DNA of 64,000 nucleotides from Sinobacterium caligoides (GTDB lineage Bacteria; Pseudomonadota; Gammaproteobacteria; Pseudomonadales; Sinobacteriaceae), in assembly GCF_003752585.1 (NCBI RefSeq), contig NZ_RKHR01000009.1, positions 19,254 to 83,253 on the forward strand, written 5' to 3'. Position 1 is the first letter of the stretch. Every line of letters begins with the position of its first letter. This document shows, one piece after another, positions 1 to 7,643 of the stretch. The notes under the pieces were generated by a model. The model was given only the letters and a program-made list of their open reading frames with translations. It searched no databases and had not been told where the DNA came from. The position numbers and the translations under genes were made by a program.

Positions 1-74
1 AGGAAGCTGCCAGCTATCAAAAAGCATCAGATCGGGCTAAACGTACTTGGTTAGATGTTATTATTGGTTTATAG
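1..74 (+). CDS. C-terminal end of a dispanin/CD225-like membrane protein (partial)
   Basis: An open frame enters from the left edge (first full codon at base 3) and stops with TAG at 72-74. The visible 23 residues include an ASYQKASDRAKRTW segment followed by a short hydrophobic end. This resembles the second half of bacterial CD225/dispanin proteins, where a basic 'A..AS.KAK.W' linker leads into the last membrane helix. The gene starts outside the window, so length and function cannot be judged. The family match rests on a short motif only. Confidence 0.4.
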   Translation, partial: EAASYQKASDRAKRTWLDVIIGL

Positions 75-203
75 GCTAGCAAAAACAGCTATCAGCCACT
101 TTTCACGCTCAATCACACGATCAATAAGAAACCCTATTTTCAAATAGTTAACAACACGCTTAGCGGCAGCCAGCATAGACTTACTTCACAACCTGTAACA
201 ATA

Positions 204-452
204 ATGAATCTATTTACTTATAACCCAGTAATCAAGAGAAAGCCAAAAGGCCCGTGCCCAAACTGTGGCTTAAAGGTCGATGATAAAGCCAGTCAATGCA
301 CTCACTGTAGCTACAGACTAACGCTAAAAGATAAAGAGATGCTTAGGGAGCACCTTAAAGAGCAAAATTTAAAGGGCATAAAGCTAGGTCTTATAGTGTT
401 CCCCACCTTTATCGGGGGAATTATATTTTTATATGAATTTACCAAAACTTAA
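204..452 (+). CDS. Small zinc-ribbon membrane protein
   Basis: An 82-residue protein. Cys18, Cys21, Cys32 and Cys35 form two CxxC knuckles typical of a zinc ribbon. A lysine-rich helix follows (about 40-58) and then one hydrophobic segment (about 59-77) that is probably a C-terminal membrane anchor. No specific family is recognised. It follows a dispanin-like tail by about 130 bases on the same strand, and zinc-ribbon and dispanin modules are often found together in small membrane proteins. No clear ribosome binding site precedes the ATG, so the start is uncertain. The composition and the intact CxxC pairs argue for a real gene. Confidence 0.55.
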   Translation: MNLFTYNPVIKRKPKGPCPNCGLKVDDKASQCTHCSYRLTLKDKEMLREHLKEQNLKGIKLGLIVFPTFIGGIIFLYEFTKT

Positions 453-577
453 GCCCCCATTAAGCCTTCTATGACCAACTGATTATAAGATTTTTCAAAT
501 CGCATAGTTTTCATTAAGGCTACAATACTGAAAAATTAACCAATCTCGAGTAATTAGCAGATGAGCAAGGAGACGCT

Positions 578-792
578 TTGAACAAGATTAACCCGCACAA
601 ATTACGCCATAGTAAGTGGACGGCAACCGAACCGAAAACAAAGAAAAGCACTTTATCGTCACAGAACTTACCTATGACGAAGATGACAACGTTATATCCT
701 GCACAATAGAAGCTGTCATCAGCAAACGCTCGATGATCATCGAGTGGAAAACACTACAAGACAGCACTCAGTGGCTCTATGGTTGGCAGTAA
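578..792 (+). pseudogene. Frameshifted TIGR02450-type Trp-rich small protein gene
   Basis: A TTG at 578 lies 5 bases behind an AAGGAG site (567-572) and opens a frame starting LNKINPHKLRHSKWTA. From about 641 the homologous continuation lies in another frame: KEKHFIVTELTYDEDDN, then a stretch ending in STQWLYGWQ and TAA at 790-792. The two halves together match the roughly 70-residue 'tryptophan-rich conserved hypothetical' family as I remember it. The total length of 215 bases is one base short of 72 codons, so a single deletion in the A-rich run at 633-645 explains the break. It is either a young pseudogene or a sequencing error. Confidence 0.65.
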
Positions 793-1251
793 TACTGCAT
801 GACAGGCTAATTAACAGCACCGCAATACATGAACTTGCGCACAATAAAACACAAGGCCGTTCAAACTTAATATGCCAGTTTACACTCGGCTTTAATTGCA
901 GAGGCCATACTGCCACGCATCGACGTACGACATTACCTCACGCCTCCCTTCTGTTCAGTAAACTCCCCGCTATTATCATGCTTTGAGATCAATAGCTGCG
1001 ACCAGCGTTTGTAACGACGACCTATATTTGCAACGGCGGCCTCGCTATCACTACCACTGCACAGACACTGTTGGCCAATAAAAATCAACGATAAGACAAA
1101 AAACAGCCAATAAAGCGTATTACAATCAACTAGCTTGAAATACATCAAATAAAATAAGCTCTTCTGTTACGGCAATAGCCCACTATTCATACATAATCAT
1201 AATCACTTGACGATATATTGGAAAAAACAAGAGTACAGGAAGAGGAAGACA
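793..1251. other. Intergenic stretch without a convincing gene
   Basis: About 460 bases between the broken small gene and the DUF2157 operon. A minus-strand frame (1148-933) would code for a short protein with a hydrophobic N-terminus, but it has no good start signal and no recognisable family, so it is not called. The operon's ribosome binding site (1241-1248) lies at the right end. Confidence 0.4.
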
Positions 1252-2205
1252 ATGAAATCGAGGCGACACCAGCTCATTGAGCTGCTCGAGCAGGGCTATA
1301 TCCCTGACGACAAAATTGACGAGGCACTGACCGCTTCAAAAATATTCCCAGATAGCCCCGCTTGGCAGAGTTTTATCAATCACGCTCTGACCTGGCTAGG
1401 CGGCCTTGCCATTGCTTTTTCAGCGCTGTTTTTTATCGCTTTCAACTGGTATGACCTTGGGCGATTTGCCAAGTTTGCGATGGTCGAGGGGCTTATCATT
1501 GCCGCTGTATTGTTCTATTGCATGCTCGATAAGCAGAAGGTTTCGTCGAAAGTCGCCCTATTCGTGGCGTCAATATTACTCGGCGTATTGCTGGCATTAG
1601 TCGGCCAAACTTATCAAACCGGTGCCGATCCTTGGCAACTGTTTTTTTTCTGGGCAATGTTAATGTTGCCCTGGGCATTAATCGGTCGATTTAGCGCAAT
1701 ATGGGTTCTCTGGCTCGGCTTGATTAACCTTTCTATTGTGCTCTATTCAATGAGCCCAGAAAGCGTCTTAGGCATGTTCTTCAACTCCGATTTAACGATG
1801 CTGTGGGCTTTATTTCTTTTCAATATTATTGCCCTAGCGGTATGGGAGGTACTTGCAACCCGCTACACATGGCTAGCAGAGCGATGGCCAGCTCGGCTAC
1901 TCGCAGTTGCCAGCGGCACTATGATCACTTGGTTGGGCATCTACGCTATCTTCGAAGGGAAGCCGGTAGTTTTCTTCATCTGGCTTGCTTGGCTAGGAGC
2001 TATCTATGGTATCTATCGATACCTTATTCGTGACCTGCTGATACTGGCTGGCGCGGGATTATCGGTCATTATTATTGCCACTTGCCTTGCCGGGCTTCTC
2101 ATCGTCGACACAGGCGGCCTGCTTATGCTGGCCATAGTCACCCTGGGCACGGGAGCTGGCGTCGTCACTGTGCTTAAACATATTCAGAAGGAGTGGCAAT
2201 CATGA
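1252..2205 (+). CDS. DUF2157 domain integral membrane protein
   Basis: A 317-residue protein. The ATG at 1252 was chosen because AGAGGAAG (1241-1248) sits just upstream; an in-frame TTG at 1207 would add 15 residues with no ribosome binding site. The N-terminal 35 residues are a soluble helix (HQLIELLEQGYIPDDKI), as in DUF2157 proteins. About eight to ten hydrophobic segments then run to the C-terminus. DUF2157 proteins are of unknown function and usually sit beside DUF4401 and GDYXXLXY genes, exactly as here. The stop codon overlaps the next start (ATGA at 2202-2205), which implies translational coupling. Confidence 0.85.
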   Translation: MKSRRHQLIELLEQGYIPDDKIDEALTASKIFPDSPAWQSFINHALTWLGGLAIAFSALFFIAFNWYDLGRFAKFAMVEGLIIAAVLFYCMLDKQKVSSKVALFVASILLGVLLALVGQTYQTGADPWQLFFFWAMLMLPWALIGRFSAIWVLWLGLINLSIVLYSMSPESVLGMFFNSDLTMLWALFLFNIIALAVWEVLATRYTWLAERWPARLLAVASGTMITWLGIYAIFEGKPVVFFIWLAWLGAIYGIYRYLIRDLLILAGAGLSVIIIATCLAGLLIVDTGGLLMLAIVTLGTGAGVVTVLKHIQKEWQS

Positions 2206-3275
2206 GTCAGACACCGATCGATATGTGGGAGACTTTAACGACAGCCGGTATTATTACAGCCCAGAAGCCTGCAGAGCTGCCATCCGATTCACCATGGTAC
2301 GTTAAATTATTAGTCGCCTTTTCTGCCTGGTTAGCTTCGCTGTTCGTACTCTTGCTGATTATCTTAACGGGGTTTGCAAGCTCACTTATGGATAACGCAT
2401 ACGCTTTAACAATAACAGGACTCGCACTTATCGTTGCTGCCTATACCGTATTACGCCAATCTGATCATGTCTTCGCTACCAATTTTGCGTTATGCATTAG
2501 CTTTGCTGGACAAGTACTGGTGACGTTACCGATATTGGATCATGCGGATAAAGGCCTTCATTGGCTATTAGTCGTGCTTGCCGTATTCCACCTACTGCTC
2601 GCCATCGTCATGCCTAATTTTATTCACCGAGTCTTTTCATCAATGCTAGCAGGAGGTTACCTCTCATACGCCTTCGGCGCGCCCTACCAGATTTTTATCA
2701 CCGGCATCATCATGGTAATAACAGTATGGTTATGGCTGCACGAGTTTCGCTGCCCCAAGCACATGGCCACACAGCGAGCGATTAGCTATGGACTGACGCT
2801 AACAGTCATTCTAACAACAGCATCAAGATTATTCCCTGAGACGCTTTATTTCAATGATGGGCCCGAGTCAATCTTCTTGTGGGTTATATTGTCTCCCTGG
2901 CTATGGTGGGTTGGCCAAGCTCTCTTGGGCGCAGCAGCCCTTTACACTGTTTGGCATATTCTCGATCGACTGGGCCACAAGCTGTTTGCCCCCTACAGCA
3001 TTGCCGCATTATTAGGCATGCTCGCTATCGTCATTGCCACTATGGATACAGAAGGCATCACAGTGGGGGTATTGGTGCTACTACTGGGCTTTGCCAACAG
3101 CAATCGTGTATTAATGGGACTCGGAACCGTTGCAATGCTTTCCTACATCTCATACTACTATTATCTGCTCGAAGTCAGCTTACTGGATAAGTCTCAGACC
3201 TTGTTAATTATTGGCGTCATATTATTGGCCATTAACTTCATCCAGCAAAAAATAGCCAAGGTGACCCATGAATAA
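2202..3275 (+). CDS. DUF4401 domain integral membrane protein
   Basis: A 357-residue, highly hydrophobic protein with about ten predicted membrane segments. The ATG at 2202 has AGAAGGAG (2186-2193) at good spacing, and it overlaps the stop of the DUF2157 gene by four bases. A GTG nine bases upstream is in frame but lies inside the ribosome binding site. The second gene of DUF2157 operons is normally DUF4401, and the pattern of a short soluble head and many helices fits. The biochemical role is unknown. It overlaps the following GDYXXLXY gene by eight bases, so the three proteins are probably made together and may form one membrane complex. Confidence 0.8.
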   Translation: MSQTPIDMWETLTTAGIITAQKPAELPSDSPWYVKLLVAFSAWLASLFVLLLIILTGFASSLMDNAYALTITGLALIVAAYTVLRQSDHVFATNFALCISFAGQVLVTLPILDHADKGLHWLLVVLAVFHLLLAIVMPNFIHRVFSSMLAGGYLSYAFGAPYQIFITGIIMVITVWLWLHEFRCPKHMATQRAISYGLTLTVILTTASRLFPETLYFNDGPESIFLWVILSPWLWWVGQALLGAAALYTVWHILDRLGHKLFAPYSIAALLGMLAIVIATMDTEGITVGVLVLLLGFANSNRVLMGLGTVAMLSYISYYYYLLEVSLLDKSQTLLIIGVILLAINFIQQKIAKVTHE

Positions 3276-3816
3276 GCTTATATCACTCCTATCGCTAGCC
3301 GTGATTCTCGGCCTGATTAACGGGTCTATTTACTCAAAGGAACAGCATCTAGCCAACGGTGAAATTGTCTACCTAGAGTTAGCACCTGTCGACCCCCGGT
3401 CATTAATGCAAGGCGACTATATGGCACTCAACTTCAGCATGGGCCGCTCAATTCAACAGGAGATCGCTGAAAGCAAACCACACCAACACGCCTCGAGCGG
3501 CTATGTCATCGTGAGCCTGGATAAGCGCCATGTCGCCAGCTTTAAAGCGCTGTATACTGACCAGGTATTAGCCGATAACGAGCGCTTACTGCGTTACCGA
3601 AGTCGCAATGGAAACGTGAAATTTGCCACCAACGCTTTCTTCTTTCAGGAGGGCCACGGCGAGTACTACGAGTCCGCTAAATACGGTCAGTTTCGAGTCG
3701 ACGATGATGGCGAGTTATTGTTGACGGCAATGTATGACAAGGATCTGTTGAAAATCGGTGCTGAAAATCAGCCCGCTAAGCAGGATACCACTGCCGCAGA
3801 TAGCGGTGATCAGTAG
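3268..3816 (+). CDS. GDYXXLXY domain protein
   Basis: A 182-residue protein with an N-terminal hydrophobic signal or anchor (about 3-20). The family-defining motif is present at residues 49-56 as GDYMALNF, the last Tyr being Phe here. The N-terminal segment plus an exported beta-rich domain is normal for this family. It is the last gene of the DUF2157-DUF4401-GDYXXLXY operon and starts inside the previous gene (ATG at 3268, previous stop at 3273-3275). The function is unknown; the conserved trio suggests an envelope-associated complex. The Asp-rich C-terminal tail is likely disordered. Confidence 0.85.
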   Translation: MNKLISLLSLAVILGLINGSIYSKEQHLANGEIVYLELAPVDPRSLMQGDYMALNFSMGRSIQQEIAESKPHQHASSGYVIVSLDKRHVASFKALYTDQVLADNERLLRYRSRNGNVKFATNAFFFQEGHGEYYESAKYGQFRVDDDGELLLTAMYDKDLLKIGAENQPAKQDTTAADSGDQ

Positions 3817-3825
3817 CCTGACAAC

Positions 3826-3846
3826 TGGTGGCGCCTTGCGCCGCCA
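3826..3846. other. GC-rich hairpin after the DUF2157 operon
   Basis: TGGTGGCGC, loop CTT, GCGCCGCCA gives nine base pairs with one G-U. No U-run follows on either strand, so it is not a canonical intrinsic terminator. It lies between the convergent operon end and the cupin gene. Confidence 0.35.
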
Positions 3847-3887
3847 GCGATTCAACCTTCTGTCAAAACAACCTCCCTCCCCCGGCG

Positions 3888-4550
3888 TTACAAGTGCCCC
3901 GTCTTTACGTAAATCAAAGCACCATCCTCTTTAGTGAAAGGCTTATGTCGGCTAAGGTGCGGGCTGCGTAACCATGAACCTTTCGGGTAGCTACCGTGCT
4001 CATCGTGGAAGGTGCCCTCTAGCACCAAGATCTCCTCTCCCCCCCTATGCTGGTGAGGGTTGAACGATGTATAGGGCGCCCACTTAACCAGCGCTACCTG
4101 CTCACCTTCAAACTCATGTAGCGGCATAACTGTTAGGCCATCCACTAGTCCCTGATGCCATGGCTGTGTTTGAGTATCGATTATTTTTTGTTGGCTGTCA
4201 CTTTGGTCAAATTGTTGTAGTTTGACAAAAATAGTCGCCCCTTCTTTACCTATTTTAGGGGTGTGCGAGCTACCAATCGGGTTACGCACATAGCTACCCT
4301 TACCATAGCGGTGATGTTCATCTGCAAAGACACCCTCGAGCACCAAGAACTCCTCACCGCCGGTATGTGTATGTGGCGAGAATTGGCTAAAAGGCGCATA
4401 ACGGACTAATGAAGTTGCGCGTGCGACTTCATCCCCTATCCTGTCAAGCATCATTCGCTCTACCCCAGGCATGGGCGATTCAACCCAGCGATAGTCATCG
4501 GGCTGAATCACAATGCGTTGCGAAAAGTCTGTATTAATTTGTGTCGTCAT
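3888..4550 (-). CDS. Tandem ChrR-like cupin domain protein
   Basis: A 220-residue soluble protein made of two similar cupin domains (about 15-110 and 125-215). Each carries the metal-binding cupin motif: HTHTGGEEFLVLEGVF in the first and HQHRGGEEILVLEGTF in the second. This is the cupin_7 or 'anti-sigma factor ChrR' type domain. ChrR proper also has an N-terminal zinc-binding anti-sigma domain, which is absent here, and no sigma-factor gene adjoins. A free-standing metal-dependent cupin, such as a dioxygenase-like or small-molecule binding protein, is therefore more likely. The ribosome binding site is weak. An AraC regulator on the same strand lies 204 bases upstream and may control it. Confidence 0.75.
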   Translation of the reverse strand: MTTQINTDFSQRIVIQPDDYRWVESPMPGVERMMLDRIGDEVARATSLVRYAPFSQFSPHTHTGGEEFLVLEGVFADEHHRYGKGSYVRNPIGSSHTPKIGKEGATIFVKLQQFDQSDSQQKIIDTQTQPWHQGLVDGLTVMPLHEFEGEQVALVKWAPYTSFNPHQHRGGEEILVLEGTFHDEHGSYPKGSWLRSPHLSRHKPFTKEDGALIYVKTGHL

Positions 4551-4754
4551 TTAAGCACCCAACTAAGCTCATTATTTGCTTCTAGCAGCCACTGCTACTC
4601 AAAACCTGTGGCGTAGCAGGAGTAACAGCAACGGTCATTACACCAATGCTATGCTAGCCAATACTCTCACTAAAGCAAAGTAAGCACTTATTGGTAAGGT
4701 GGGTACTTTTTGGTACATCTTTCTGAAAAATAAAGTAAAAAAAAAGCAAGCCAC

Positions 4755-5561
4755 CTACTTCTTCTTGGCGGCAATATACTCTAGAGGCGATTGCCCTAGA
4801 TTCCTTTTAAACGCCGAAATAAAGGCACTCGCTGAGCTGTAGCCTAATGCCATTGCAACACTGGTGACAGGCTCCCCCTCGTGCAGCTTTTCTAAGGCAT
4901 AGAACAGCCTAACTTGCATACGCCAGCCACTAAACGTCATATTCACCTCTTTTTTAAACATTCTGGCGAGGGTTCTGGTGGATGTATGTACATAATCAGC
5001 CCACTGCTCAATACTGTTATTGTTTATTGGATTATCGAAAATAATCCGCATAATTTTGCTTAATTTAGGGTGCTCTGACCACGGTAACTTTAAAGGTGAA
5101 TGGGTAAGCTCGGCAATTTCATCAATAATCACCTCCATTAAACGGCGCTCTTTCCCTATTGGCGAGTAATCAGGGCCGATTTCTGTTGCCTTTAGAATAA
5201 GCTCCCTTACCAATGGCGAGACATTAAAAACTTGCTGATCACTTGGCAGACTCTTCGCCCAAGCAGGATCAATAAATAAATTGGCGATATTAACTTCGCC
5301 CAAGAAAAATAGTTCATGCTTATGATTGGGCGGGCACCAAAACGCCTGCGATGAAGGGATGAGATAAACCCCGGTTGAGGTGACCACTCTTGTGATGCCT
5401 TCCGTCGAGAAGATGAACTGCCCTCTCGGATGCGCATGCGCAGCTGAGCCCATAGTGTCTTTAATGTACTTCCTGTACAGCAGCACAGGCTTTTCAGCAT
5501 CAACAACTCTGCCGAAGGGTATCGGTGCAATCGCTGTGATAGGGTTGTTAGGGTTAGCCAT
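4755..5561 (-). CDS. AraC-family transcriptional regulator with N-terminal cupin
   Basis: A 268-residue protein. The N-terminal half (about 20-150) is a sensing cupin with the AHAHPRGQF metal-site motif. The C-terminal 100 residues hold the two AraC helix-turn-helix motifs, the second ending AMALGYSSASAFISAFKRNLGQSPLEY, which is a good match to the family signature. This layout is that of the NimR/YdfF-like AraC proteins, which often control a neighbouring exporter or enzyme. The likely target is the cupin gene immediately downstream on the same strand. The start has only a weak ribosome binding site. Confidence 0.85.
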   Translation of the reverse strand: MANPNNPITAIAPIPFGRVVDAEKPVLLYRKYIKDTMGSAAHAHPRGQFIFSTEGITRVVTSTGVYLIPSSQAFWCPPNHKHELFFLGEVNIANLFIDPAWAKSLPSDQQVFNVSPLVRELILKATEIGPDYSPIGKERRLMEVIIDEIAELTHSPLKLPWSEHPKLSKIMRIIFDNPINNNSIEQWADYVHTSTRTLARMFKKEVNMTFSGWRMQVRLFYALEKLHEGEPVTSVAMALGYSSASAFISAFKRNLGQSPLEYIAAKKK

Positions 5562-5753
5562 TGTTTTGTAAGCCTGCCAATTTTCATCGAGATTAATTCA
5601 ACTGACTCTCTAGCACAATAAGGTAAAACCATGACGAAATAGGAACGCGTTCAAAGTACCAGCAATAATATTAGCGAGATAATCTGTCTAGCGAGAAGCA
5701 CATCCTGACTGTTTAAGTCATTACCTCATTAACAGGCAGACAATACCAACGTT
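5562..5753. other. Upstream region of the AraC gene
   Basis: Non-coding stretch between the AraC gene and the gene debris at 5754. A minus-strand frame covering 5207-5632 is a shadow of the AraC gene. No promoter stands out by eye. Confidence 0.3.
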
Positions 5754-5839
5754 GTACCATCGTAGCTTTTCAGTGCGATACTAAAGCCATCAATGGCCTC
5801 GAGATCCAAGTGGTTGGTCGGCTCGTCCATCACCAAAAC
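5754..5839 (-). pseudogene. 86-bp remnant of an ABC-F ATPase gene
   Basis: Bases 5754-5839 align without gaps to 13392-13477, inside the ybiT gene of this same window, with about seven mismatches. In the intact gene this segment encodes the second Walker B region ([11 protein letters not shown] and the residues after it). The copy has no start, no stop in register and no flanking ABC-F sequence, so it is debris. The homology ends abruptly at both sides. It could come from the resident ybiT or from another, lost ABC-F gene. Confidence 0.75.
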
Positions 5840-5846
5840 TTAGCAC

Positions 5847-5966
5847 TCTGAATCTGGCGAAGTGGGCTTAGCGATATCGCTGACCGATCATGAAAACTAT
5901 CATCACCTTAAAGTGATCGAAAAGAACAACACGATCCGCCTTGAGCGTGAGCAGGTTGCGGGCTGA
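5847..5966 (+). pseudogene. Remnant of the C-terminal end of a DEAD-box helicase-like gene
   Basis: An open frame of 39 codons, with no start codon, reads SESGEVGLAISLTDHENYHH, then LKVIEKNN and LEREQVAG, and ends in TGA at 5964-5966. The G.AISL..HE segment followed by .IEK and LERE resembles the region after motif VI in bacterial DEAD-box RNA helicases. It begins only eight bases after the ABC-F fragment and lies on the opposite coding strand. Two unrelated gene ends are therefore joined here, as in a deletion scar. The family assignment is by eye. Confidence 0.5.
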
Positions 5967-6032
5967 TGCTATCGGCGAGTGAGCTGCCAGCTCTAGCGCA
6001 GAGACTTCGCTATAGAAGTCTCTGCCGCCGTC

Positions 6033-7310
6033 TTAGCGCTCAATAATCGCCGTGATACCCAAGCCACCGGCCGCGCAAATGGAAATCAAGCCACGCCCCC
6101 TTCCCTTCTGGGCTAATAGCTTTGCCAGCGTGGCGACGATGCGGCCACCGGTCGCGGCGAAGGGGTGGCCGGTCGCTAAGCTGCTGCCGTTGACGTTGAG
6201 CTTGGCGCGATCGATGCTACCGAGGGCCTCGTCTAAGCCTAAAAAGTCACGGCAGAAGGCAGTGTCTTCCCAGGCGGCGAGGGTCGATAATACCTGTGCG
6301 GCGAAGGCCTCGTGGATCTCGTAATAATCAAAATCCTGTAGCGATAAACCGGCTTTAGCGAGCATCTTCGGCACGGCGTAGGTCGGTGCCATCAATAAGC
6401 CCTCTTTACCGGCCGAGAAATCGACGGCGCTGGTTTGTGAGTGGCTGAAATAGGCCAGTACGGGTAGGCCCTGTTGCTCTGCCCACTCTTCGCTGGCAAG
6501 CAGCACGGCAGAGGCGCCGTCGGTTAAGTTAGTCGAGTTGGCCGCCGTCATCGTGCCGTTATCGCGGTCAAAGACCGGTGATAGGCTGCTGAGTTTTTCA
6601 AGGCTAGAGTCGGGCCTAAGAATCGTATCGCGTTCGACACCTGCAAAGGGGGTAACCAGGTCTTGGAAGAATCCGTCGTCGTAGGCGCGGGCCAGATTTT
6701 TGTGGCTGCGTAGGGTCAACTCATCCTGCGCTAGACGGGGGATCTGCCATTGGGCGGCGGTGATCTGACAGTGCTGGCCCATCGATAAGCCGGTACGGGG
6801 CTCGGCATTGCTGGGGGTAATAATCGAGAAATCGCGGGGCCTGAAGTTAAAGAACGGCTTTAGTTTATCGCCGATCGACTTGCCGCGATTACATTCTAAT
6901 AGAATCTTGCGCAGGCCTTCGCTGACGCCTATCGGTGCGTCGCTGGTGGTGTCGCTGCCACCGGCGATGCCGCATTCGATCTGGCCGAGGGCTATTTTAT
7001 TGGCGACCAAGATGGCTGCCTCAAGGCCGGTGCCGCAGGCCTGCTGAATGTCGTAGCAGGGTGTCTGCGGGCTTAGGCCACAGTCTAAGACTGATTCACG
7101 AGTTAGATTGAAATCACGTGAATGTTTAATCACGGCACCGGCAACGACCTCACCCAAGGCCTGGCCTTGCAGTTGAAAACGTTCGACTAAGCCGGTGAGG
7201 GCCGCGGTTAAAAGTTGCTGGTTTGACGCCGATTTGTAGGCGCTATTTGAGCGGGCAAAGGGTGTTCGGTTGCCGCCGACGATAACGACTTTGCGGGGAG
7301 AGAAAGACAT
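6033..7310 (-). CDS. Acetyl-CoA C-acyltransferase (thiolase)
   Basis: A 425-residue thiolase of the FadI/FadA type, cleaving 3-ketoacyl-CoA with CoA or forming it in reverse. The nucleophile Cys92 lies in QQACGTGLEAA, a histidine lies in EIHEAFAAQ, a second in GHPFAATGGR, and the acid-base cysteine in ICAAGGLG near the end, so the catalytic set is complete. The length is slightly above the 390-residue biosynthetic thiolases and near FadI. It is divergent from the FabG-like gene across a 333-base gap, and with the MaoC and acyl-CoA dehydrogenase genes it completes a beta-oxidation-like set. Confidence 0.92.
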   Translation of the reverse strand: MSFSPRKVVIVGGNRTPFARSNSAYKSASNQQLLTAALTGLVERFQLQGQALGEVVAGAVIKHSRDFNLTRESVLDCGLSPQTPCYDIQQACGTGLEAAILVANKIALGQIECGIAGGSDTTSDAPIGVSEGLRKILLECNRGKSIGDKLKPFFNFRPRDFSIITPSNAEPRTGLSMGQHCQITAAQWQIPRLAQDELTLRSHKNLARAYDDGFFQDLVTPFAGVERDTILRPDSSLEKLSSLSPVFDRDNGTMTAANSTNLTDGASAVLLASEEWAEQQGLPVLAYFSHSQTSAVDFSAGKEGLLMAPTYAVPKMLAKAGLSLQDFDYYEIHEAFAAQVLSTLAAWEDTAFCRDFLGLDEALGSIDRAKLNVNGSSLATGHPFAATGGRIVATLAKLLAQKGRGRGLISICAAGGLGITAIIER

Positions 7311-7643
7311 AGTTAGACCTTATTGGCTCGGGATAATGGGGGTAAAATAACGCCCGTGTTGGCCTACCATCTGAATGAAGGATTGCACGGGTGCGATATA
7401 TCAGCATCATTAATATAACGATTAACGGTCTGCTAAACATTGGCCGGGTAACTCGGCGGTTAGCGCTGCGAGCCAATGGCATTTACAGCTCAACCGGTAA
7501 AATAGCCTACTCAGCTAAACGCCTAGTTAGGTGTGTGTGAAGCTTGCGAATAGAAAGCAAGATAGAAGTCGAGACGTAGCTTGCTGCGCCAGGCAGAAAG
7601 CCGCGAATATAATTGATAACTTAAATAGCGAAAGGGATAAGCA
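7311..7643. promoter_or_regulatory. Divergent intergenic region, thiolase/FabG
   Basis: A 333-base region between the divergently transcribed thiolase and FabG-like genes, so it should carry both promoters. The AAAGGGAT ribosome binding site for fabG is at its right end. Frames on either strand here lack homology. I cannot place promoters or an operator with confidence. Confidence 0.4.

Noticed and set aside
744..986. Plus-strand 80-residue frame
   Set aside because: Overlaps the frameshifted Trp-rich gene in another frame and has no homology.
933..1148. Minus-strand 71-residue frame with a hydrophobic N-terminus
   Set aside because: No ribosome binding site at a usable distance, no family match and a basic, uneven composition; could be real but cannot be supported.
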